Made by a program: the position numbers and the translations under genes. Below the pieces are notes generated by a model. It saw only the letters and a list, made by a program, of their open reading frames with translations. It was not told the origin of the DNA and did not search any database. Positions 51,101 through 62,347 of a stretch of 64,000 nucleotides of DNA are shown in pieces (position 1 is the first letter of the stretch; the number at the start of each line of letters is the position of its first letter). Source of the DNA: Protonemura montana (Eukaryota > Arthropoda > Insecta > Plecoptera > Nemouridae); NCBI GenBank assembly GCA_947568835.1, contig OX387602.1, positions 7,472,570-7,536,569 on the forward strand, read 5' to 3'.

Positions 51101-53823
51101 TCTGGGATATCTAGGAGGGAATATAGCAATTTGAATGGTTGTACAGAGTCTGTGTAAGCTTTTTCTAACAATGCGTAGGTACAGGAAGAAAATAAACAAT
51201 TTCTGTACATTCTTTGGTAAAAAAAAAGGGTTCACTCATGTCTCTCTATTCACGTACTATACACAGTAGACTTGCATAAGTGTATAATATACACGAAATC
51301 TCTAGAGGAATCCTTTGTACTATACGTTTCAGTGTGCTCTGCAATATTATTATTATTGTCATTATTATTATAATTGTTATCATCGCCACAAGCATGTCTA
51401 CAGTGTGTTGGATGTTGTGGTGTGTTGTCTACAAAATGCAGTAAGGATGGAGGTGGTATAATACACCCATACAGTTTTGAGACCATTTCAAAGTACGAAA
51501 TCAAATAAAAAAAATAATTATAAAAATTCGGAGCATTTTATACTATCTTTTTCTATGTGTTCATATCCCGTTGCATAAACAACAAGGAAATCACTTAAAG
51601 TTACTTTAAAAACCCAATAATAAGGGTGTAATTTACCAGCCAACCGACTGAATTCTCGTATTTTTAATACCAGCTCCTCCATCATCCCCGCAATATCTCC
51701 CTCGTCTTTTTGTGCACATGTATTTTTGTGCGCTAGGGGCTGAATAGTAAGAAATGGGAGGCGATGGTCCCGTATGCCGCCCCCAAGATTAGCTCTCATT
51801 GTGAACCTGCCGAGAGTTCCATCCTTGTATTCACGATGGTATTCACCATCGCCTGGACGCCGATGTGGAGTGCGCAGGGGCTGGATAGAGGAGGATAGAG
51901 AAGGATGGAGAAAAGGTATTGAAGTGCAAAGAGGTATTGGCAAGGAATGTGCTGCAGTCAGCAAGCACACTACTGGGGCTTGTGATCGAGTACCAAAATG
52001 TGAAGATGTGCAGGGGGGCTTCATAATTTAAATATAATGTGATGGGAGCTTTTGACATTCTATTGTTTAAAAGTGGGATTCACGCTTCAAATATAAAATG
52101 GTCTCTTTAAATAGTCCGAAGTTGAAAATTTGTACAGACTATTTAAAAAAATCTCATTTCGTTTAAACCGTCTTAAAAACTGTTGAAGTTGACGCTTTAT
52201 CCTGAATGCAAAAATATCACTGAAAAAATCTACGCTCATGGTGTTTCGATTCTCAGCAACTTGACGTGTTTCTGCGCGTTACTTTTTAAATTTCCTGAAA
52301 TAGTTTTCTCAACTATCAGAGGTTCATGTTAAGCAGGGTTTTTGTGAAATAGTTCAGTGCATTCCTGTGTTATTTTCATGCTAAAGTTGCTGTACACCAT
52401 TAACAAGACTATCTTTCGTTTGCCTTTTTCCTTCAAGCAGGTCCTCATCACATTCACAACAATACTCTGTTAAGAGATTCCTATGTTTTACAGACATATT
52501 AGAAAGGAATCGTCTTGTGTTTTTGTTGCGCCTAGATATTTGCCATGCATTTTTTTTTAAATTGGTAGCTTTTAAATATTTATCATTTCATCCCGTTAAA
52601 TTTTCGGATATGGATATTTTTTGAACGGAAAGGACCTATGAAGATTACCCTTGGATCTTTTTTCCCATTTCTTGGCAGGTATATTCAGGTTTGTAAGCCT
52701 GATGATATCAAGATAGTCACTTTCATCCCTTGTTTTCTGGTGACACTTAATCTCCCCCCATCAAAATTACTGCCTCTCTTCGCGCGTTTCTACCTGGGGA
52801 ATTTACGCAGGCGGAGAAGCGATCAGATTGTTCACGTTTTTCTTACTTTCCGCGAAACGACGAAATTTTTACAAGTGTCTAAAAATAAATCATAGTTTTA
52901 AAAGAGTCCTTACAAAATATAAAATGAAAATATCTGAATGCATCGAACACTATACCATTATATTACAATTTTCACAATTTTTGTTATCAAGAGAGATACA
53001 GCTCAATCTTTTTCCTTTCGAAAGAAAATTATAAGCGATACCCCTATGATAGATACAATACATTACAGACAGTGAAATCTGATTTAAATTTTAAACGCTT
53101 ACAATGCACGGGGTGTTTTGTTATTAGGAGCACTATTATAGATACATTTTTGCAAAGATTTGGCTCTACTAATGCTGAAAGTTAGCCACACCTGAATAAA
53201 TATCATTATCAATTCGTTAATACTAAAAGATTTATTTTCAAGTAGCATTTTATAAATTTTACATCCTGTCTCCGAAGCCTATATTTTTAGTTGGGCCAGG
53301 CAAACATATACAAGACAATAGTTGACTTTTTTGGCATCAGTTTTTTTTTGTGTCTTTTACCAAATGTTTTCTAGTATGTAAATAAAATAAAAATCAATAA
53401 AAAAGCTTCGCGTATGTGCAGGTAAGTTTATCTGAGAGTGCTCTCAAGTTTAAACTAAACAGTACATCTTAGGCGGAAGTGAGAGAGTGCGGACTGGTGC
53501 AAAGTAATGCACCATTATTCCAGATGTGCACTGCATTTTGAGCGGATAGCCTCATCCATTAAAGATGAATAATGGTGTTTTGGATAATAGAATAATGCAA
53601 AGCGCACTCGAGACAAGCACTGCAGTCACTAAACTTCTTGTATCAAAGTTTCACACGAAACATGATTATTAAGACAATGTGGTAAGAATAAGTTTTATTT
53701 TCTGGTAATGGGGACATTTATAAGGGGAACATTTTCGCAGAGAAGATAATACTCTGACAAGCAGATGGACTCAACGAGGTGTCAGACTTCTCTTTGATAA
53801 ATTTCAGAATAAGTCTCTAATAG
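48156..53823. other. Non-coding stretch
   Basis: AT-rich, with no recognised gene. Contains an interrupted (ATT/ATTATA)n region at about 51340-51385 and a hairpin with perfect 11-bp arms (TTTAAATAGTC / GACTATTTAAA) at 52106-52147. Open frames of up to 168 codons (for example 51518-52024, minus) overlap others on the opposite strand and show no domain. Confidence 0.5.
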
Positions 53824-53831
53824 CTGGCAAC
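53824..53831. repeat. hAT target-site duplication, left copy
   Basis: CTGGCAAC, identical to 54482-54489. Confidence 0.9.
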
Positions 53832-54481
53832 CAGTGGCGGTTTGTGCATGGGGCACTTGTGGCACGGCCTCCCCAAAAAAAGGAGAGAGAAGGAGAGGTT
53901 TTGGGTTTCCTTAAAAGTTTCCGTTGTAGCTTTTTTATTTCACTCGTAATTCGTAACTACCGGCTGGCAGGCAACCCACGGTCCATTGGTGTCGCGCGGA
54001 TTGCCGATACAGGTAGGGCACCGCGGGCAAAAGTGAGGCACGCTGAGGCACCGCGCCGCTTGGTGGTGCTTGAGGGGTGGTCGGAATCGCCGAGGTGTGC
54101 TGGGGGGTATGGCTAAAACGTCACAGCCACGTCAGAGGGGTGGCACGGTCATGGCACCAAGCATCTACGAGCCGATCGAGATCACGTGACCCGAAGCATA
54201 CCCGATATTTCACGAATGCATTTGCTAGAGGTACCATCGACGCTGGATAAACCCCATTGCTCCTTTCTACATAAAATCCACATTTATATCAGTATATCTA
54301 TATAAATTTAAATTGCTTTGAACGCGGGCGAGTTTGCTTGTTTTTTTGTGAGTTTGTTTGAAACTGTGTCGTTATCGTGTGCGCGTGGTTTTGTATTCCA
54401 ACTGCAAAGTGCGGATTCTGTTGAGTGTTGTTATAAGTGTTTTTTGTGCCTCCCACTTTTTTGCCCCACGAACCGCCACTG
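53832..54481. mobile_element. Non-autonomous hAT element (MITE-like), 650 bp
   Basis: The left end starts CAGTGGCGGTTTGTG and the right end finishes CACGAACCGCCACTG, whose complement is CAGTGGCGGTTCGTG. That is 14 of 15 identical, with looser similarity inward (GGGGCA, GTGGCA/GTGGGAGGCAC, CCTCCCC). A perfect 8-bp target-site duplication CTGGCAAC flanks it. Length of duplication and the CAGTGGCG terminus are diagnostic of the hAT superfamily. The interior is CpG-rich in the middle (about 53960-54190) and codes for nothing recognisable, so it depends on a transposase supplied elsewhere. The intact duplication suggests a fairly recent insertion. Confidence 0.92.
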
Positions 54482-54489
54482 CTGGCAAC
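54482..54489. repeat. hAT target-site duplication, right copy
   Basis: CTGGCAAC, identical to 53824-53831. Confidence 0.9.
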
Positions 54490-57400
54490 CACAGCCTAGT
54501 AAAAAAATGTGATATTGAAGTATATCAAAATATATGATCGAATTAATGTAATATCCGTTCATAATCATCCCTCTCGCCTAACTGCAAATAGGTTGGGTTG
54601 TATTTTATTATTATTAGTGTAATATAATAGTTGTGTTCGCTTCTATGATCTTTTCTACTCCTTTGCTCAATCTTGATCTTTCAGAGCTCGTTTTTAATTT
54701 AGTGTAAACACATTGCCTACGTGTTGTGTTTTTCTACCTGCACCGGCCTAAAAGATGGCATGAGTTGGAGCAGAAACAAATGAAAACTTGTTCAAGATGA
54801 TCTACTCTGCTCAAAACTAATTCTAGCAAAGTGTAGTCTTTCAATGTCAGTGCCGTTTTGCGTTACTTTCATTGTAAAATGCACTTATAAACCTCCGTGC
54901 ATGCAGAAAAATTCAAATTATTTTAATTCCCTTTCTAACCACACGAACAATAATAATTTCCCTGTGAACTGGCAACATAATATGACAGAAAACCCAGCCC
55001 GTTGCGCTATATTAGGTAGTGCGAAACATCTCGTTCGGCACCAAACCACTGGAGAGTATGTTGCTTACGAACGTAATGCGCCCAGGGACTACATCTTATA
55101 CATAGAAAATACGTATAAATGTACACCTGTTCCCGAATCCTCCCAGATCTTCCCGGTTGTTCCCCGTATTACACTGGTGAGATCATGTGCGGTTGCGATC
55201 TAAGTGTGCTAAACCCCTGGGGACACATCCGACTATGTGCATGGCTACAGATGTGAACTGTATAGTTAAATCTCTCTCACAAAAGTATTTCCTGCAAGGG
55301 TTTATGTTGCTATATCTTGTGTAGCAATGAAGTGTCCACCTTATTTGTGCGCGAAAAGGATACGGAAGTGCAACACAAAATATCTGGTATCTTTGATTGT
55401 TTTATAGCATTGACCTAAATATCTGAGATGAGGAGAAACAATAAAAAGTTGTCATTTGTATTTGTTCTGAGTTTTGAATCCACTAAATAAGCCGTTAAAG
55501 TATACCAATACGAAGTAAGCACAATGTTGATTAAAAAGCGGCCACTAGTTTTCTTTTTGTATCACATATTATTTTTAGGGGAAATACCCCCAGTGATTTA
55601 TAACCAATTTTCCAGAGATTTTCAGGTCTTCACGTTGGAGCAACAATGCTAGAGTTTGAATCGGTTGTAAATAAAAGATTACACTTTGGAACTATAGGGT
55701 TCTTTTTTCAAAATATGTTCTCTTTTGGCCAAAATGAACCCCCGAAATTGAAATTTGCACCCAAAATCAGGACAACGTATGTATGAATAAAGCAAAATCT
55801 CTGGAACTTCGGTACATTGTGTAGTGACTTTTTCACTCTCATTTTGTGACTTGGATCTCCCTGAAATTCTCCAATACCTGGATAGAGCATAGAATCCAGC
55901 AAGTCGTGAAGTCCATTTTTAGCTTACAGCTGTACTAAGATCAAGTCAAGTAAACAAAAAAGTCAAAAATTGCAGGAATCTTTCCCTTATAAATTAGGAA
56001 TCGCGTAGGTTCTGCAACGATTTTTTCGATCGGTTAAGTCGACTCAATTTTCTCAAAAAGTGCCTGCTCGTCCTCATTTTAAATAAAGCGCTCCAAATCA
56101 ACGGGCGGGAGCAGCAAGTTGTGTGAATAATTCCCACTAGACTGGTCCGAAGTACGAACCATACGGCCCGGCCAAGCCCCGCTAGAGCCGAGAGAGTCCG
56201 ATTGATTAAACGATACATCTTTTATACGTGCGTATAATTGGAAAATCTTTCTGGCCGCTAGCTCCTGTGATAAGGATGAAATTGGAGAAGAATGGGTTAT
56301 TTTATTAGTGTTTGTTGAGAAAAGGAAGTTTTGTGCCTCGCTGTGGTTTATACTTTATTCCCGAATCTATTCTCCGCATTTAAAGAAACCACTGCAGAAT
56401 TCTAGCACAACGTGCGCCGATTGCTAGAGTCGAATTAATATTAAATCAAAGCTTTAATTTTCCTTTTGACGGACGATGGACTGCAGAATTCGGAAACACT
56501 AGAAGGCAAACCAATTTGGACATGTATCGCAGAAGCATTGCTCGAATTGCACGGTTTGTTTTGGCTTTCAGTACAAATCGGTCCACGTTGCAACAAACGC
56601 GTGAATGTCCTTCGCTCGCAATTAATTGGAAACAGGTAATTGTTTCCACCGTGAAAAGTAATTAGGGAATTGCGGAAACGCAAAGTACTGCTCTAATTGT
56701 CCATCGACCGTATAAAACGTATGACCGTAATCAATTTTTTTTTAGTGCCGTATCACTTGTTTATCTCTGTTATCCTGCTCACGAAAATAGATGATTTGAC
56801 CTTGGGGAGGTAGTTTCGGTTTTGCATAGAGGGTGAGTAATGGTATCCGCTCTATTCGAGCATTGCATGAATAATTTATAATAGAAAACTATTGATGGCA
56901 AAGTAAGACCCGAGACCTTGTCAATGCAACGTGCAGGCCTTCTCACAACGTCTTCTATGCAATGTCAAACTTGACTTAACCTTGGCAAGATTAAACGTCG
57001 AATTAATGGTGCGACCATAAACTAACCCTGGAACTTTCGCATTTTTTGAAAGCCGCATTTTTTTTTTTTTTTTTGTAGGTAAAGTACCGAACTAAAAGAG
57101 TTCTAGCGGGCATGACGGACGCCTAATCTTTCTTTACAATTACTAAACATCGTAACAGCATCTCTTTTCCTTGTTTATTTAATAGCTAATTTCACAAAAA
57201 ACACATTTGTGTTATTATTTAACAAACTGCTCGCTAGCTACACAGAATTTAGACAGCTTCTATTAGCTAACTTCACTGGACTAAGTTTAGTCAGCACAGC
57301 TTTATTAAAAAACGAATTTTTCTGCCCCTATCCGATTGTACCACACTTTTAATTCGTACCCTTTCCACAAAAATTCATAAAATTTATATCTAGTTATTAT

Positions 57401-58486
57401 TAATTCCAATATTTCGATTTTTTCCTAAAGCTCAATATCACTTTTATTTCGTTAAAACCCAACCAAGCTAGTCGAATGTATGTTTATATGTCACTTGTAA
57501 GGTCACTTTTAGTCACTATTGCCTAATCAGTCGCTCTTATTTTTTAACCTCTGTCCATTTGGCAGGGACTTTATTTCCACGCTTTATCTGCGGAAACCAC
57601 AAACGTTTACATACTGCGGACGCATGCGCGTGGGAGCAGCAGTGTTCAAACATAAGCTACCTATTTCATGGGCCCGATTTACTCTCCGGACTTTATCGGT
57701 GCTACTTTTACTGTTTTTTTATTCGTGATAAAAGTATATAGGCGTAGCAACGGACAAGCTTCTGGCCAGATACTACGTTATATAGGTATATTATTTTTGC
57801 TTGGTAGTTACAGACGCCACACTTTTATATTCCCATTTCGATGCTTAACAATGTTAATTCTCTCAAATGAAAGGTCGATCTTATAAGAAACTGCATTGGA
57901 TGATTGCAATAAATTCAATAATAATTTAATTTTTATGACTAGGATTATAGTATAAAAACTAAAAAAGTTAGATATCAAATATATACAGCGTATAAATATA
58001 TAAATCTACAAGGATCAGTTCCTTATATTTGCTAGAGCATCTCACGAATGTAGCTTCCTGCTGTTGTTTATACTCTTTTTAGGACATGATAGACGTTTTC
58101 CCCATGCAGTTTATGTCCCCGTTGCTAGCACGTGCTACCCTCGATAGAGTTGATATTAAAGTTTCTCCAAGATCACAGCGTAGCAAGTTTAGTAGCTATA
58201 GTTGCCAAGTCGGCACTTATTTCTTGCAATCAAAAGTCGACTGGTGCAATACCAAGTTATTAAAAATGAAAGAACGCCTTCGATTGGTGTAATAAATCAC
58301 TGCGGTGCATTTTATTGGTTCAATTTACTACCTCAAGAGAATTTGATGATTGTAAAAAAGGGGACACAATATAGAATTACTCTTGATTGGATTGCTCGCG
58401 TTGCAGTAGATTCTTCGAAAGAAGTTATAGACTATGATTGTTTTTAGACTCATGTCTATTTGATGTAACCTTAGCACTACCCTTTT
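54490..58486. other. Non-coding stretch
   Basis: No recognised gene. A 119-codon frame at 54844-55203 and overlapping 70-80 codon frames around 57520-58450 have no motif I can assign. The last of these (ending 58447) lies directly upstream of the palindrome and ribozyme-like motif, so a decayed retroelement frame is conceivable but unproven. Confidence 0.45.
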
Positions 58487-58516
58487 AGTCTTGTAGCCTT
58501 GCAAGGCTACAAGACT
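58487..58516. repeat. 30-bp perfect palindrome
   Basis: AGTCTTGTAGCCTTG is followed directly by its exact reverse complement. As RNA it would form an unusually stable hairpin. It lies one base before a ribozyme-like motif. Confidence 0.95.
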
Positions 58517-58517
58517 C

Positions 58518-58563
58518 TTACCCTTGAAAAAGAAACAGGTACAAGTTACGAAACGTTGGGTAA
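58518..58563 (+). other. Degenerate hammerhead-ribozyme-like core (retroelement fossil candidate)
   Basis: Order of parts on the plus strand: TTACCC (58518-58523), a seven-base box resembling CUGAUGA at four positions, a weak stem-loop of about 19 bases, GAAAC (58550-58554), GTT (58555-58557), then GGGTAA (58558-58563), which pairs perfectly with TTACCC. This matches the layout of the minimal type I hammerheads with almost no stem III found in Penelope-like retroelements. The copy looks decayed, and no reverse transcriptase is seen beside it. Similar GAAACGTTGG motifs can arise by chance. Confidence 0.35.
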
Positions 58564-58593
58564 TTTAGTTGTTTACTTAGCATTCCAAACCCA

Positions 58594-58623
58594 GTTCAAA
58601 TAGTTTTTGTTCAAATAGTTTTT
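58594..58623. repeat. 15-bp direct tandem repeat, two copies
   Basis: GTTCAAATAGTTTTT occurs twice in succession without change. Confidence 0.85.
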
Positions 58624-61600
58624 AGACTAGTTGTGTGAGTGTGGGTTGAGATGGGGGTAAGGGTGGATACCAAAGGCCAATGAAGTATTTGAAAAAAATA
58701 CACGTACGTTTCTAAATTACAAATATCCACCTCACCGCAACTACAGAGAATTCAAAATAGAATACTGTGTTTACTCTCAACATTACTGGTATTACAGCGC
58801 ACCTACAACAAATAAATGGGGCACTTATAAAAATAGCAAGTAGGTACGCATTGATGTGTATAAAAAAAATTGTGGTTTATTTGTCTATTTGAAATTAGCA
58901 ATTACACTTAATTTTAAGCAGATGAGAGTAATTAAACAGTGTTAAGAAAAGGAAAGAAGACGATCTCACACTAATACCGTAAGAGATTATCTTTATTTGC
59001 TAAGTAACTGAAATGAAGTGAGGTTAGGTGCATTGTTTCCACGGTGCTTTCAAAAGAGCGTGGCTTATTTGCACATTCAGAGATACAACATCTAGACTCG
59101 TTGTTAAGCTTTCAGTACATCCACACGCCCTCCGAGTGCACTTGTGAAAAACTATGTACACTTGCAAGTTATACCGCATTTTAACTTGCAAAGATATGTG
59201 GGCTACACCTTATACAAAATTTTCTATAAAAGACAGAGAACACATATTTCAGACGCATTGGACATTCAAAATGTATCTGTCGTGCTATAAATCATCTCGC
59301 AAGGTTTTATTATTCAATTTAAATTGAAAATATTCATAACTTTTTATCGGGCGAATTAGTCTTGATGTTTTGATTTATTGATAGTTGGAAGCAATTTAAA
59401 TCCCAGTATTATCATAAAAAAGAGATTGATATATGAAATAAATGTGATTTCGATAACTTAATTTATTAAATATTCAATGGCGATATGTTTTGTGTGAGAG
59501 AAACATTTTCATTACTCGGCTTTTAAATTGAAATAATTTCTTGCCCGTCACTTTAAGGAATATTGGTGTAAAAATGGACCCTATTTATATGGCATGTAAT
59601 ATATGTATAATATACCTGACCATAAAATAAAGTTCTTTCAAATTTAAGCAGTGGTTATGTTCTCATCATTGTAGTCCCAAATTAAAAGTTACTTCAGCGC
59701 ACCAAATTTGACCTTACCAACACCCATCTCTAATACGTTCCTAACAAGCCGGGAAAACGTTATTATAGCCAGTGAAATGAGCCTAAATTGCGCTAATACA
59801 CGATATTACTGTTCACAATATGTTAAGCTATAAGTTACAGATTCAAAGCTAAAACTGTCACTTTCCTTAAATTGGTATGAAAAAACTTTTGGGGGTAAAC
59901 AGGTAATTATAATAGATCTAGTACACAAAGGCGCAGACAGTAAAGAAATGTAGGCAAGAGTAAAAACCGCTGGTGCTAGCGAATAACGCTAAGAAAATTA
60001 CCGCACCTTTTCTAGAACACTGGATTTTGAGTACCTCTACAGAGATTGGGAAGCTAAACGTGGCGTGCGGTAGCTAGCGACATCAACTAATTGCACCACG
60101 GGAAGCGGAAATTCGACCCGGAAATGCCGCAGGAAAACTCTGTTCGACGGCTAAATAACAGGATATGGAAGTCCAATTACCTGGCAAGCTCGAAATCCAT
60201 CTCTGACTTCAATAAATCATCAAGTGCACGAACGTTCAATTTAATATGTATATGTATAGAGAGAAACTGTCGATATTCTATTGGTAATTCTGTCATTTTT
60301 TGCAGTAGAACGAAAAAAGGAATAAATTATGCCATGCTATTACTGTTCTGTATAGTATGTGGTAAATCAATTTTTCTGGGTTAATATTCCATGTCATTTA
60401 ACGCTTCAAATGCATTGTTGGCTGATACTTTGCATAATTTGTTGCACATTTATATGTAGATCCGTTTTAGCTATACTTCCATGATGTTATGCACCCTAGC
60501 TATGTTTATACTGTTATCCTTGTGAGATAGCAGGAAAGGAATTTCCCAAGTTTATTTCGGCATTGTTATCATTGCACATTCGGGTTAATTAAATTAATTC
60601 CAAGACTAAATTAAACATAAACAGTGTTCGTTTTGAAACTGTTCCTGCAGTTTGTCGTAGAACTTGAGTTTGCACGTTAAAGAAAGCTAAACATGTTCGA
60701 ATCGATCGCAGATTTCAGCCACGCAATGTACAGAATTTATGCAGCATAAAACTTCTCCTTCGAGCAAAGAGATTCCCAAAAGAACTCATTTGAGAATCAT
60801 TCTAAAGTATCCTCAATTGGAAACTTAATAGCGATACGTCTTCTAGAAAGGTATCGTTGATATACATATTCAGAGCGTGCACGCTGAAATTTTAGTTACG
60901 AATTGTAACTCTTTACTTTACTTTTCTCGGGCAACTGTCATGTATTTCAGTGAAGTGGCAGCTTGACATTGACATGGGTCGGCAAAACGTAAAGGCTCAC
61001 TCGTAAATCATACGTTTCGATTATAAAAAAACGTTGTGGAAATGTAATCTTGAATTGAAAACGCATTGAAAGTGTGTAATAGACCGTGCGTGATAATGCG
61101 TTACAGATTATTAATAACAATCGAGTTTGAAATATTTTGCAAGATAAGATTATGTAGTGGAAGGTAGAGTTTATTTAAGGTAATGTAATGTGGTGTTGGG
61201 AAAACTTCGTTACTCCTTGTAGCAAGTACTGTGACGTCACTCGTTAACGCATCCTGAGTAAGAATACTGAAAATTGAAGCTGAACGCTATGGCAAGCAAT
61301 ATTAACATGTATTGTTCTCAAAGATCTTATCAAACAACAAACAATTAACAAAGTACACATCAATCTGGCGAGAAATTTAATGCGGTGAAATATTTGCCCG
61401 TGGTTTCTCCGCATAATGGTTGTGATATTTAAAATGCATTGGATATTTAAAATGCATGAACACTACTCAGAAATTGGGGTGTCATTGTGTCATTTTTACC
61501 AGGTATTACCAAAGATTCAGTAAAGTTACAACCGTCTTAAACAACAGCAAATGTAAGGATGATGGCTTTGACGAAGACTTTGATGACACGAACTACGTTT

Positions 61601-61742
61601 TTGGCGATGCCAACCACTAAAAGTATTTATGTGTGCAAGTAGTTGTAATTAATAAATAGACTAATTACATAACAGCCCATTTATGTCTCTTGTGGTTTTT
61701 TTTCTTATTCCTATTCCTAATATTTTTCAACCCCAAAATAAA
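58624..61742. other. Non-coding stretch
   Basis: AT-rich, no recognised gene or element. An 18-bp direct repeat (GATATTTAAAATGCATKR) occurs twice at 61424-61459. A 97-codon frame at 60091-60384 has no recognisable domain. Confidence 0.5.
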
Positions 61743-61847
61743 GCTCCTTTCTCTCAGAAACAGCGAATTTTAACTGCCTGTGATTAGTTGTTGTCATGGC
61801 AATTAATTTAACTCCCAGTTTATCTATGAGTTAAGACAATTATAATA
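61743..61847. repeat. Dispersed repeat, copy 2
   Basis: Same-orientation partner of 21419-21525, sharing the GAAACAGC, ACTGCCTGTGATT, GGCAATTAATTTAACTCCCA and GAGTTAAGA-like blocks. No terminal inverted repeats or target duplication recognised at either copy. Confidence 0.75.
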
Positions 61848-62278
61848 CTGGACCTTTAGGAGAACTTAGGACTCCCATGCATTCCCTATGATATATAAAC
61901 TAATTTATTCATCGGAACAACTTATCACTGACTTAGTTACAAAATCAAATCACATAGCAACTAAGTATTCATTGGAAATCTGGAAAACGTTTCGGCAGGT
62001 CTCGAGACACCTTGTATTTACCATGTATCTCGCTTACTCGAAGTAGTTGTCAACATAAAGGCTTATCTTGGTTCCTGATATTACTCAGGTACAGAGTTCC
62101 TTAATTAGTTTAAGCCATATGCAACGTGCAGTGACGTCCAAACGCTTCTACCAATGAGCGTGCGAGGGGGAAACAGATTGGTACATAGATTCGATTACTT
62201 GGTTAGGCTCGTGGGGGTTAATGCTCAACTAATCAAGTTAGCTGCGATGGTTTAGGGAACGTACGACGACGACGACGA

Positions 62279-62347
<69 letters not shown>

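Noticed and set aside
51518-52024. 168-codon minus-strand frame
   Set aside because: Opposed by an 85-codon plus-strand frame over the same GC-richer patch, with no domain, signal or splice context; treated as chance.
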